Position numbers and translations under genes: made by a program | The notes under the pieces: generated by a model | Seen by the model: only the letters and a program-made list of their open reading frames with translations | Databases searched by the model: none | Told to the model about the DNA's origin: nothing | In this document: piece by piece, positions 1-7,232 of the stretch | Layout: every line of letters starts with the position of its first letter | Numbering within the stretch: position 1 is the first letter of the stretch | Origin: Isosphaeraceae bacterium | Lineage (GTDB): Bacteria > Planctomycetota > Planctomycetia > Isosphaerales > Isosphaeraceae | Assembly: GCA_021324445.1 (NCBI GenBank) | Contig: JAJPJC010000121.1 | Location: forward strand, 1-47,278 | DNA length: 47,278 nt | Direction: 5' to 3'

Positions 1-170
1 GGAGCACGGGGAATTCGCCCTGACCCCAAGCCCTGAAAGGGCGGCACACGATCATTCCCTCACGGCGCCGGCCTCGGGGTTTCGCCCTTTCAGGGCTGGG
101 GACGGAGTGATCGCTCGGCTCCCAGGGCGTTGCCCTGGGCTGATGTGTTGCGGCCCCTTCGGGGCAAGAA
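1..170. repeat. Dispersed palindromic repeat cluster
   Basis: Three palindromes lie close together. A perfect 15-bp inverted pair (AGCCCTGAAAGGGCG at 29-43, complement at 83-97) encloses a GC-rich spacer. CCCAGGGCGTTGCCCTGGG lies at 121-139 and GCCCCTTCGGGGC at 153-165. No reading frame is convincing here. Such hairpin clusters are typical extragenic repeats of planctomycete genomes (family knowledge); similar palindromes recur at 40358-40377 and 40504-40523. Mobility or function is not shown. Confidence 0.6.
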
Positions 171-251
171 ACCGGCCGCGCCCCAATACCACGTCTCACC
201 TCCACTTTCCCCATCGCGTGCACTTATTTAGCATTTGAGGCTCAGACAGTC

Positions 252-713
252 ATGTGGTTACCTCGCTTTACGGTCCGTCACCTCCTTTCAAGCGTCCTGA
301 TTGTTGCACTGACGTCGGGTCTGCTGGCGAGCGTACCCGGGTTGGCAAAGTTCCAAGCTTACAGAGCACTTGAGCATAATTGCAGACACCAGGCGTCCAT
401 AGCGCGCTCCAATAATAACAGCGGCTTAGCCGCAGCCTTTCAGGAACAGGCGGACAACCACGCGCGTGTGAAGAGCGACGGGCTGGTCCGGGGGAGCACT
501 GCTCTCTCCCTCTTCCTCCTCGCGATTGTTATGGGCTGCCTGTGGCTGATGACTTGGGCGTGTTACAAATTGCGGGGAAACGGCGAACCTGCGTTGGCAA
601 GAACCCTCTTCTCAGTTTGCTCATTCTATTTCACGATTCTGCTCAGCGCCCTGGCTCTCTGCCTTGCTTGGTACTTTTGCATAGCTGCGCTAGTCCTCAT
701 ATTTGGTGATTGA
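252..713 (+). CDS. Small membrane protein of unknown function
   Basis: A 153-residue protein with an N-terminal hydrophobic segment after the basic stretch RFTVRHLL (about residues 5-30), a polar middle (about 38-80) and two further hydrophobic segments (about 81-105 and 120-150), so probably three membrane helices. Many short planctomycete proteins begin with a basic R-x-T/R-x-R-x-L motif before a helix, and the polar middle contains H, A, N-rich residues (SNNNSG, HARVKSDG) of the same style. It stands alone between repeat-rich stretches and has no assignable function. Start is the ATG at 252. Codon use is less GC-rich than in the neighbouring genes, which may mean recent acquisition or weak constraint. 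Confidence 0.6.
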   Translation: MWLPRFTVRHLLSSVLIVALTSGLLASVPGLAKFQAYRALEHNCRHQASIARSNNNSGLAAAFQEQADNHARVKSDGLVRGSTALSLFLLAIVMGCLWLMTWACYKLRGNGEPALARTLFSVCSFYFTILLSALALCLAWYFCIAALVLIFGD

Positions 714-841
714 GGACGAGGAGAAATTGGGCCGGGTAGACCTGGGTGGTTGTCCACCCAGGTCCCCCACAGATCCGGACGTGCGCGTCGAAGACGCATC
801 CGGTTCCTCATCTCAGGACTTCGCTGCACGGCTCAGCAGGG

Positions 842-1051
842 GAGAAATTGGTGTCAGTTCGGGGGAGAAATTGGTGTCAGTTCGGTTTTCCCCCCGGGAA
901 AACCGAACTGACACCAATTTCGGCCCGGGAAAACCGAACTGACACCAATTTCGGCCCGGGAAAACCGAACTGACACCCATTTCGGCCGACACCCATTTCG
1001 GCCGACACCCATTTCGGCCGACACCCATTTCGGCCGACACCCATTTCGGCC
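842..1051. repeat. Nested tandem and inverted repeat block
   Basis: Several repeat units share the core GACACC(A/C)ATTTC or its complement. Two copies of a 23-bp period lie at 841-886 in minus orientation. A perfect 26-bp inverted repeat (867-892 and 896-921, 3-nt spacer) turns the motif round. Then come three 31-bp-period units starting at 896, 927 and 958, and five exact head-to-tail copies of GACACCCATTTCGGCC (972-987, 988-1003, 1004-1019, 1020-1035, 1036-1051). The third 31-bp unit changes CAA to CCA and grades into the 16-bp array, which suggests growth by slippage. It is not a CRISPR because there are no spacers. Confidence 0.9.
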
Positions 1052-1186
1052 CTTGGCGGGCGTCGGAGCCGTGGGCTTCTTCGGCTGGGCGCACTCACGG
1101 TCGAGCTGCTGGCGAAGCTGCCGCACCTGCTCCGGCGTGAGGGTCTTGATGCTACTGAGGAGCTGGTTGAAGTCGGTGTGCGTCAT
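854..1186 (-). CDS. Possible small protein reading into the repeat block
   Basis: An ORF of 110 codons starting at ATG 1186. The first 45 or so residues look like genuine protein: MTHTDFNQLLSSI, then TLTPEQVRQLRQQLDRE (a likely helical, charged segment), then a Pro/Ala/Lys linker. From about residue 47 the frame runs into the 16- and 31-bp repeats and becomes low-complexity (GRNGCRPKWVSAEMGV and variants), because 16 bp is not a multiple of three and the repeat rotates through all frames. The N-terminal part may be the surviving piece of a small conserved planctomycete protein whose 3' end was replaced by repeat expansion. Function unknown. Confidence 0.35.
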   Translation of the reverse strand: MTHTDFNQLLSSIKTLTPEQVRQLRQQLDRECAQPKKPTAPTPAKGRNGCRPKWVSAEMGVGRNGCRPKWVSVRFSRAEIGVSSVFPGRNWCQFGFPGGKTELTPISPPN

Positions 1187-1582
1187 GGCTTCATCGGGAT
1201 AATGATTCGGTTATGCTTCGTTAGCTAGACTACCGCGGTCGGGGGCGATTGCCAAGGCGGAACGGCCAGACGGCCAACCGGACATCCACACCGTTCGGGC
1301 TCAGACGCGGGTCAATGGGGCGGGCCTTCCGCCGCGGCCGGGGTCGACGCAGGGGGGCCTGGTGCGAGCCGCATGACGCGGATCGGGATGCGGCGGGCGG
1401 CGACTTCGGCGTCCTTCCGCCTTGCGGACGATGTGGTGCTCGGTCGTGCGGATGGCCTTCCGGGGGATGGCTCCTTGCCGAGGCGGATCGGATGTGTTAT
1501 CCCGATCGAGGGTGCCGGTCGGAAGATGGCGGCGCCCTGGGGCTCTCGTCGAGGACGGTCCAGGATCGTGAGGATCTCCGTG
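1187..1582. other. Intergenic stretch without a supported gene
   Basis: About 396 bases between the small minus-strand ORF and the transporter. Reading frames exist on both strands but show only Arg/Gly/Pro-rich shadow translations. The in-frame extension of the transporter back to 1373 looks non-coding and lacks hydrophobic or conserved segments. No clear promoter or terminator was seen. The transporter promoter presumably lies here. Confidence 0.5.
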
Positions 1583-3025
1583 ATGAAGGCTTGGCACGCG
1601 ACGGAGGACTGGTGGGCCGTCTGGCTCGGCCTGCTGGTGGTCGCGCTGGCACTGCCGGCCGCCGCCGGAATCGACCTGCTCGGCTGGGTCGCCGCCGCCC
1701 GGGTCTGGATCGATCCGGCCCAGGCGATCGGTCCGGCATCCCGGGCGTATGCTGGCCTGCCGGGGCTGGTCAGCCTCGTCCTGACATATCTCCTCGTGGT
1801 GGGCCTCGTCGGCCTGGGTGCTCATGCTCAGAAGTTCGACCTCCGCAGGTTCCTGCCGGGTTTCACCGTCATTTACTGGGCCAGCTCTCTCTGCTGGCTG
1901 GCCGGCCACAACGGCTACATCGCCCAGACGCCGGATAAGCGAGCCGCAATGGGTCTGTCCTGGTCGCTGGGACTGACCGGGGAAGCCGGCTACATCCTGG
2001 CGCTGCTGGCCGGCCTGGCCATCGGCAACTTCGTGCCGGCCCTCGCCGGCTGGCTGAGGGACGCCGCCCGCCCGGAGTGGTACATCAAGACGGCCATCGT
2101 CATCCTGGGGGCCTCGCTGGGGATCAAGGCGGCCGGCGCGACCGGCCTGGTCTCGGCCATCATGTTCCGGGGACTGGCGGCGATCATCGAGGCGTACCTG
2201 GTCTACTGGGCGCTGGTGTACTTCATCGCCCGCCGGTACTTCCGCTTCAGCCGGGAGTGGGCCGCGCCGCTGGCTTCGGGGATCTCGATCTGCGGCGTGT
2301 CGGCGGCGATCACCACCGGGGCGGCCATCCGGGCCCGCCCGATCGTGCCCATCATGGTTTCCTCGCTCGTCGTGATCTTCGCGGTGGTGGAGTTGCTCAT
2401 CTTGCCGTTCGCCGCCCAGGTCTTCCTCGCACACGAGCCCATGGTCGCCGCCGCCTGGATGGGCCTGGCAGTCAAGACCGACGGCGCGGCGGTGGCCTCC
2501 GGGGCGATCACCGACGCCTTGATCCGAGCCAGGGCCGCCGGATCGGGAATCACCTACGAGCCGGGCTGGATGCTGACGACCACCACAACGGTGAAGATCT
2601 TCATCGACCTCTTCATCGGAATCTGGGCCTTCGTGCTGGCGATGGTGTGGGCTTACGGGATCGATCGCCGGCCCGGTGAGCGCGTACCGGCCGGCGACCT
2701 CTTCCGGCGGTTCCCCAAGTTCGTGCTGGGCTACTTCGCCCTCTTCCTGATGCTGCTCGGCCTGGCGCTCGCTCGGCCAGCGGCTCTCGACGGACTGAAG
2801 CTGGCGACCGGCGAAGCCGATCTCTTCCGCAGCCTGTTCTTCGTGATGACCTTCTTCACGATCGGGGTGGGCTCGGACTTCAAGCGGCTCTGGTCCGAGG
2901 GGATCGGCCGGCTGGCCCTGGTCTACGTCATCAGCCTATTCGGCTTCATCATCTGGATCGGCCTGGCGATCTCCTGGCTGTTCTTCCACGGGGTGCATCC
3001 CCCCCTGTTGACCGGAGGTGCCTGA
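1583..3025 (+). CDS. YeiH-type putative sulfate/anion exporter
   Basis: A polytopic inner-membrane protein of 480 residues, resembling the YeiH family (putative sulfate exporter, Cons_hypoth698). Family features seen: a long run of helices, the segment YIKTAIVILGASLGIKAAG, the glycine-rich stretch ASGISICGVSAAITTGAAI, and the later AWMGLAVKTDGAAVASGAI. At 480 residues it is longer than the usual 330-350, because of an extra N-terminal helical region of about 100 residues and a longer C-terminus. Start chosen at ATG 1583 (MKAWHATEDWW), where hydrophobic sequence begins; a purine-rich GTGAGG lies upstream. An in-frame ATG at 1373 would add 70 unlikely residues. It is followed after one base by a small membrane protein, so the two are probably co-transcribed. 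The substrate is inferred from family naming only. Confidence 0.8.
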   Translation: MKAWHATEDWWAVWLGLLVVALALPAAAGIDLLGWVAAARVWIDPAQAIGPASRAYAGLPGLVSLVLTYLLVVGLVGLGAHAQKFDLRRFLPGFTVIYWASSLCWLAGHNGYIAQTPDKRAAMGLSWSLGLTGEAGYILALLAGLAIGNFVPALAGWLRDAARPEWYIKTAIVILGASLGIKAAGATGLVSAIMFRGLAAIIEAYLVYWALVYFIARRYFRFSREWAAPLASGISICGVSAAITTGAAIRARPIVPIMVSSLVVIFAVVELLILPFAAQVFLAHEPMVAAAWMGLAVKTDGAAVASGAITDALIRARAAGSGITYEPGWMLTTTTTVKIFIDLFIGIWAFVLAMVWAYGIDRRPGERVPAGDLFRRFPKFVLGYFALFLMLLGLALARPAALDGLKLATGEADLFRSLFFVMTFFTIGVGSDFKRLWSEGIGRLALVYVISLFGFIIWIGLAISWLFFHGVHPPLLTGGA

Positions 3026-3026
3026 G

Positions 3027-3227
3027 ATGTCCTCGAGCGCCGAGCCGCCGCCGGCCCTGGTCGAAGGAGTCAAGCTGGCCGAGGAGATGGCGGCACAGCC
3101 CGACGAGCCCCTGCTGCCGGTCGAAAGGAAACTGATCGCCGGGAGCTTGATCCTGGGGATTGCCCTGCTGGGCTTGCTCATCTGGCTCAGCAACACGTTC
3201 TTCCCCATCCCGGCCGGCCCACGGTGA
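3027..3227 (+). CDS. Single-helix membrane protein partnered with the YeiH transporter
   Basis: A 66-residue protein beginning MSSSAEPPPALVEGV, with a soluble acidic/Pro-rich N-terminus and one membrane helix (about residues 38-58, IAGSLILGIALLGLLIWL) near the C-terminus. The start at 3027 is fixed by GGAGG at 3014-3018, eight bases upstream, and lies one base after the transporter stop, implying translational coupling. A GTG at 3018 is in frame but would sit on the Shine-Dalgarno. Likely an accessory subunit or stabiliser of the transporter; this is inferred from coupling alone. Confidence 0.6.
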   Translation: MSSSAEPPPALVEGVKLAEEMAAQPDEPLLPVERKLIAGSLILGIALLGLLIWLSNTFFPIPAGPR

Positions 3228-3232
3228 ATCAC

Positions 3233-3289
3233 GTAGGTCAGGCTTCCAACCTGACAGCACGGGATTGTCAGGCTGAAAGCCTGATCTAC
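3233..3289. repeat. Dispersed double-hairpin repeat (TCAGGCT type)
   Basis: Outer arms GTAGGTCAGGCTT (3233-3245) and its near complement ending at 3289 enclose two smaller TCAGGCT/AGCCTGA hairpins. A second member of the same family lies at 31652-31712. It sits between the transporter unit and the deaminase and could act as a transcript end, but there is no U-tract. Confidence 0.75.
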
Positions 3290-3309
3290 TGAGTCGCAGA
3301 GGAGATTCC

Positions 3310-3762
3310 ATGGATTCCGCGACCCACGACCCCTTCTTGCAAGCCGCGATTGACGAGGCGAGGGCAGGGCTCGCCGAGGGCGGCATCCCGATCGGATCGG
3401 TCCTGGTGATCGACGGCCGGATCGTCGGTCGGGGCCACAATCGCCGGGTCCAGCGGGGCAGCGCCATCCTCCACGCCGAGATGGATGCCCTCGAGAACGC
3501 GGGGCGGCTGCGGGCGGGCGACTACCGCCGGGCCGTCCTCTACTCGACGCTCTCGCCCTGCGACATGTGTTCGGGCACGGCGCTGCTCTACCGCATCCCG
3601 AGGATCGTCGTGGGCGAGAACCGGACCTTCCGGGGTCCTGAGGATTACCTGCGTTCGCGCGGGATCGTCCTGGAAATCCGCGACGATCCCGACTGCATCC
3701 GCTTGATGGAGGAATTCATCCAGTCCAAGCCGGCGCTGTGGAACGAAGATATCGGCGAATGA
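3310..3762 (+). CDS. Cytosine deaminase, FCY1-like
   Basis: A 150-residue zinc-dependent deaminase, expected to convert cytosine to uracil for pyrimidine salvage in the cytoplasm. The zinc site is complete: H55-A-E57 (SAILHAEMDA) and P83-C84-D-M-C87 (LSPCDMCSG). Resemblance is closer to yeast cytosine deaminase than to bacterial CodA (an amidohydrolase) or to TadA: EGGIPIG near residue 25, GRGHN near 40, QRGSA near 50, IVVGEN near 100, and a C-terminal W..EDIGE as in the yeast enzyme, where the tail covers the active site. Length matches the yeast enzyme (158). An alternative is a guanine or other nucleobase deaminase of the same fold. Start ATG 3310 has GAGGA just upstream. It appears to be a single-gene unit. 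Confidence 0.85.
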   Translation: MDSATHDPFLQAAIDEARAGLAEGGIPIGSVLVIDGRIVGRGHNRRVQRGSAILHAEMDALENAGRLRAGDYRRAVLYSTLSPCDMCSGTALLYRIPRIVVGENRTFRGPEDYLRSRGIVLEIRDDPDCIRLMEEFIQSKPALWNEDIGE

Positions 3763-3788
3763 ATTGACGTCCGGTCGCTGCGACGGCC

Positions 3789-3890
3789 ATGAAGATCACA
3801 GGCATCGAACTGTACATCCTCCGGGTCCCGGACTACGAGGCTTCGGCCTGCTCCGCGGCACAGGACGACCTGGTCGTCGAGGTGCCGATC
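3789..3890 (+). pseudogene. N-terminal fragment of an enolase-superfamily (mandelate racemase/MLE) gene
   Basis: The first 32 or so codons from ATG 3789 (MKITGIELYILRVPDYEASA, then CSAAQDDLVVEV) match the start of mandelate racemase/muconate lactonizing enzyme-type dehydratases, including the N-terminal strand MKIT-IE and the DDLVV strand. After about 3885 the frame continues but turns into Arg/His/Pro-rich nonsense that overlaps the next gene remnant. No capping-domain remainder or TIM barrel follows. This is a 5' relic; the rest was deleted or replaced by the DUF1559 fragment. Confidence 0.6.
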
Positions 3891-3918
3891 GAGGACCGAG
3901 TCGGAGGTCGGGAGCACG

Positions 3919-4557
3919 ATGATGAAGCGAGCGCGACGTGGGTTTTCGTTCAACGACGTGCTGGCCATCCTCACGGTAGCCGGCATCGGGCTCATGCTCT
4001 GGATGGCGGCCGTGCCTCGGGCGCGCGAAGCCGGCCGGCGCGCCCAGTGTGTGAGCAACCTCAGGCAGATCGGCGCCGCGTTGCAGCCGTACCACGCGAC
4101 CCACGGCAGCAATCCCCTCGGCGTCACCGCTTCGTTCAACCCGATGAGCCAAGGTGAGGGCCAGGGTCCGGGTAGCCCGGCCGTGCCGACGAGAGTCTCG
4201 GGCGTGCCGACGGAATGGAGCGGTTGGAGCCCGCTCGCGCAGATGCTGCCGTACCTGGAACAAACGTCTCTTTATAATGCGATCAATTTCGACCTCGACC
4301 CGATGGTCAACGGTCAGGAGCCGATGCACACAACGGTCACTCGGGCGACGGTCGACCGGTTCCTCTGTCCCGCCGACCCTTATGCGGGCCGGCCGAGCAT
4401 CAACAGCTACTACGCCAGCATCGGCACCAATGCCCAGTCGCAGGCGCACCAGACGACGGGGATCTTCGGCTATCAGCAGCTCTGCCGCGCGCGGGACGTG
4501 ACTGATGGCCAGTCGAACACGGTGGCCTTCGCGGAGGGCCTGTCCGGGTGGAAGTGA
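3919..4557 (+). pseudogene. DUF1559 pilin-like protein, C-terminus lost to an IS end
   Basis: A 212-codon frame with the planctomycete DUF1559 layout: a type IV pilin-like N-terminus (RRGFSFNDVLAIL, one hydrophobic helix), then RRAQCVSNLRQIGAALQPYH, the middle signature TVDRFLCPADP, and NTVAFAEGL. Intact members run to about 300-400 residues and end with an H-x9-DG motif (HPGG...FADGSV). Here the frame ends at 4557, within three bases of the start of the IS21-like end at 4555, whose first bases supply the TGA stop. The pilin-like motif is itself degenerate (GFSFNDVL instead of GFTLIELL). Probably non-functional. Confidence 0.75.
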
Positions 4558-4911
4558 GCGCGCAAAAGGGACCCACCCCGGGGCAAACTGAGCGCGCAAA
4601 AGGGACCCACCGTAACCCCCTCCGTTTAGGCTGGATGTCGTTGACGACACCCAGTCACCCACGGAGGTTAGGATGTGCTTACGGTGGACGATTACGGAGC
4701 GATTCGCCGCGCCCGAGGCGATGGCCTGTCCATCCGCGCGATCGCGCGCCAGTTTCATCACACCCGGCGGAAGATTCGTCAGGTTTTGGCTCAGGCCCAG
4801 CCACATCCCTACCCCACGAGTCCGGGACTGCAAAGAGCGAGCCGATTGCGTGGTCGCGGCTGCGGTTGTAAGGTGAACCAGCGCCCGGAACGATGCCTGT
4901 CCTCACCGTGA
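4555..4911 (+). mobile_element. IS21-family left-end remnant
   Basis: Two identical 23-bp units starting TGAGCGCGCAAAAGGGAC lie at 4555-4577 and 4589-4611 (34-bp period), followed by a truncated istA reading frame. IS21-family ends carry several such terminal repeats with an AAAAGGGACCCA-like core (family knowledge). The remainder of istA, istB and the right end are absent. Homology to IS21 stops near 4840, so the exact right boundary is unknown. Confidence 0.65.
4675..4911 (+). pseudogene. Truncated IS21 transposase IstA (helix-turn-helix part)
   Basis: From GTG 4675 the frame gives MLTVDDYGAIRRARGDGLSI, then RAIARQFHHTRRKIRQVL and a Pro-rich PHPYP stretch. This is the N-terminal DNA-binding helix-turn-helix of IstA. 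Recognisable similarity lasts about 50-55 residues of a normal 400-500; after that the frame reads unrelated Arg/Cys-rich sequence to a stop at 4911. The DDE catalytic domain is missing, so it is non-functional. Confidence 0.65.
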
Positions 4912-4932
4912 TGCGTGCAGGAGTCCAATGCG

Positions 4933-6336
4933 ATGTTCGTCTCCGCCGACGCTGGTCTCGCGAGCGCCTTGAGCCGTCGCACGATTCTGGGAGGTGGGAC
5001 CGCGGCGGCGCTGTCGGCCGCGGCGTACGGGGGCGTGCTGGGTGCCAACGACCGCGTGGGCCTGGGCTTCATCGGGTTTGGTTTGATCGGCAAGCGGCAC
5101 GTCCTGGATTATCGCGACCAGCCCGACGCCCGGCTCGTGGCCGTCGCCGAGGTCCACCGCGGTCGTCGCGACGAGGCTGTCGCGCTGATGGGCGGCTCCC
5201 CACGCGCCTACAGCGACTTCCGCGCGCTGCTGGATGACCGCGATGTCGACGCGGTGGTCGTCTCGACGCCCGATCACTGGCACGCCTTGATGACCATGAT
5301 GGCCTGCGCGGCGGGGAAGGATGTGTATGTGGAGAAGCCGCTGAGCCTGTTCGTCCGCGAAGGACGGTGGATGGTCGACGTGGCGCGGCGGCACCAACGC
5401 GTCGTCCAGGTCGGCACGCAGCAGCGGTCGGGTCCGCACTACCAGAAGGCGCGCGAGCTGATCCGCAGCGGCCACATCGGGCAGGTCGTCGCGGTCCGGA
5501 TGTGGTACTACCGCAACGTCATGCCGGGCTTCGGCTCTCCCCCGGACGGCGACCCGCCGCCTGGACTCGACTACGACCTGTGGCTGGGCCCCGCCCCGAA
5601 GCGGCCGTACAATCCCAACCGGGCGATCTACCATTTCCGATGGTTCTGGGACTACTCGGGCGGCCAGATGACCAACCTCGGCCAGCACGCGCTCGACATC
5701 GTCCACTGGTTCCTGGGCGCCAGGGCCCCGACGGCGGTGACCAGCGCGGGCGGCCGGTTTGCCCTGCGCGACAACGGCGAGACGCCCGATACGCAGGACG
5801 CGCTGTTCGAATACCCCGGCTGGTCGGCCACGTGGTCGGAGCGGGAGTGCAGCCGAGGCGCCCCGCCGGCCAACGGCCTGGAAGTCTGCGGGACGCGGGG
5901 AAGCCTTATGATCTCCCGCAGGGGCTTCGTCGTGACGCCGGATTCCAAGATCGCCCCGGCCGACGCCATCCCCCGCTTCGGCAGCGCACACCCGGCCGGC
6001 GGCCCCTCCGGGACCGGCCAGCGCGAGTCGGTGGTGAAGTGGACCGGGGCTGTCGAAGACCGCTCCGGCAACGAGTTCGACCAGTTCCGGCGCCACGCCC
6101 GCAACTTTCTCGACTGCGTCCGATCCCGGCATGACCCGATCTCGGACCTGGAAGGCGCGCACCACGTCGCGACGGCCTGCCACCTGGCGAACCTTTCACT
6201 CCGGCTTGGCCGCAAGCTCCGCTGGGACGCCGAGCGCGAGTCGGTCGTAGAGGACCCCGAGGCGCAGGCCCTGCTCGAACGGCCCTACCGGGCGCCCTGG
6301 GACGCCGAACGTAAGGCCCTGATCGGGATGGGATGA
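4933..6336 (+). CDS. Tat-exported Gfo/Idh/MocA-family oxidoreductase
   Basis: A 467-residue NAD(P)-dependent oxidoreductase of the Gfo/Idh/MocA type, expected to oxidise or epimerise a sugar or inositol-like substrate outside the cytoplasmic membrane. A twin-arginine signal (SRRTILGGG, about residues 14-22) precedes an Ala-rich hydrophobic stretch. The Rossmann glycine motif GFIGFGLIGK is at about 45-54 and the family signature Y-V-E-K-P at 132-136. The C-terminal half has the beta-sheet domain with WYYRN and GGQMTNLGQHALDIVHW, frequent in planctomycete paralogues. Start ATG 4933 is preferred over GTG 4915 because GCAGGAG lies nine bases upstream. Substrate unknown. It lies just downstream of the IS21 remnant with no obvious operon partner. 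Confidence 0.85.
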   Translation: MFVSADAGLASALSRRTILGGGTAAALSAAAYGGVLGANDRVGLGFIGFGLIGKRHVLDYRDQPDARLVAVAEVHRGRRDEAVALMGGSPRAYSDFRALLDDRDVDAVVVSTPDHWHALMTMMACAAGKDVYVEKPLSLFVREGRWMVDVARRHQRVVQVGTQQRSGPHYQKARELIRSGHIGQVVAVRMWYYRNVMPGFGSPPDGDPPPGLDYDLWLGPAPKRPYNPNRAIYHFRWFWDYSGGQMTNLGQHALDIVHWFLGARAPTAVTSAGGRFALRDNGETPDTQDALFEYPGWSATWSERECSRGAPPANGLEVCGTRGSLMISRRGFVVTPDSKIAPADAIPRFGSAHPAGGPSGTGQRESVVKWTGAVEDRSGNEFDQFRRHARNFLDCVRSRHDPISDLEGAHHVATACHLANLSLRLGRKLRWDAERESVVEDPEAQALLERPYRAPWDAERKALIGMG

Positions 6337-6355
6337 TCCCTGTTCGAATTACCGG

Positions 6356-6829
6356 TCAGGCCCGTGACACTGGGAGTGGAACCCAAATCCGGGCTCTATC
6401 ACGGTAATGCCCTTCTTGTGCGATACCGAACAGGAGATCCGCGATGTCGGTCGCAACGCGGCTGGCATAGGCGCGATCGTGCTCGAACCGTCCTTTGTCT
6501 GAGAGCGTCAGGACAGGAAGGCAACCCACCTGCCAGGAGTCTGCGAGTGTCGCCTCAAGCGAGTCTGGGCCGTCGTGGTTTCGATTCTCGCTGAACAACA
6601 CCCAACCCTCCTGCTGACAGCGATTCCACAGGCTCCGGTCGTCGAGGTCGCGGGGGAGTTGAAGGTCGGGGAAGGTCACGAGGCGGAGGTTCCGTTCCAC
6701 AAGGATGGTCCACAGGTCGAGGGCTTCGAGGAGGTGGCGAAGGTGCGGCAGGTGGCCCTGAACATTCACATCGGCCAGCAGTCCATGCAGGTCACGACCC
6801 CCTCTGCGGCCGTGACTCCTGTTCCGCAC
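6356..6829 (-). CDS. DUF5615-like PIN-type protein (putative toxin)
   Basis: A 157-residue protein from an inferred GTG start at 6829, overlapping the upstream DUF433 gene by 38 bases. The N-terminal GLLADVNVQG resembles the first acidic strand of DUF5615 (LLADEN), and the later D-L-D-D...W.LFSENRN and LPVLTLSD segments fit the remaining strands of a PIN-like RNase fold. It is longer than typical DUF5615 proteins (110-120). Coupling to a DUF433 gene supports a toxin-antitoxin role, since DUF433/DUF5615 pairs are a known arrangement. The start is uncertain (GTG 6829, or a nearer CTG), and the first dozen residues are Arg/Gly-rich, so the real start may be downstream. Confidence 0.55.
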   Translation of the reverse strand: MRNRSHGRRGGRDLHGLLADVNVQGHLPHLRHLLEALDLWTILVERNLRLVTFPDLQLPRDLDDRSLWNRCQQEGWVLFSENRNHDGPDSLEATLADSWQVGCLPVLTLSDKGRFEHDRAYASRVATDIADLLFGIAQEGHYRDRARIWVPLPVSRA

Positions 6830-7232
6830 GCCATTCCTCGAAGGTGGGGAAACCTTGCGAACCGTTCCGGCCGCTCTCGGACGTGACCTCAGAGTGGTGC
6901 TCTTGAGCCGCAGCATCTTGGCGCTGGACGAGCCATTCCTTGAACCTGAGCAAGGTGGCGTGTGTCCGTTTCGCCTGCTCGATTAGCTGCGGGGGATTGC
7001 CGGCGGCCATCCTGGCCTCGAGCTCCAGGTGTTTGGCCAGGACGGTGTCCGGGTTGTTGAATACGTAGGCCCGGCAGGCGGCGACCTGCTCAGGAGTCAA
7101 CTCGTACCTCCGACAGATGTCCGCCTCGGTGACGGTCGGGTCTAGGAAGTCGGGAAGCAAGTTGTAGACGGTGATCCGCGTCCCCACAAGCTCCGGGCCG
7201 CGGCCCCGGTCGTGGATCAGGTTGGTTGCCAT
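6792..7232 (-). CDS. DUF433-containing putative antitoxin
   Basis: A 146-residue protein. Residues about 1-60 fit DUF433: RGPELVGTRITVYNLLPDFL, then the helix-turn-helix-like ICRRYELTPEQVAACRAYV. After about residue 60 the tail is charged and helical (LELEARMAAGNPPQLIEQAK, FKEWLVQRQD) and ends FPTFEEWRAEQESR. The N-terminal part probably binds operator DNA and the tail may bind the toxin. It overlaps the downstream DUF5615-like gene, as expected for an antitoxin-toxin operon. Start ATG 7232 (MATNLIHDRGRG). The opposite strand carries a long shadow frame over this gene. Confidence 0.65.
   Translation of the reverse strand: MATNLIHDRGRGPELVGTRITVYNLLPDFLDPTVTEADICRRYELTPEQVAACRAYVFNNPDTVLAKHLELEARMAAGNPPQLIEQAKRTHATLLRFKEWLVQRQDAAAQEHHSEVTSESGRNGSQGFPTFEEWRAEQESRPQRGS

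Noticed and set aside
972..1051. Possible CRISPR array
   Set aside because: The 16-bp units are directly adjacent with no spacers, and no cas genes are present.
1301..2434. A 377-codon minus-strand frame opposite the YeiH transporter
   Set aside because: Asp/Arg/Gly/Gln-rich composition and no membrane segments; the plus strand is clearly a polytopic transporter.
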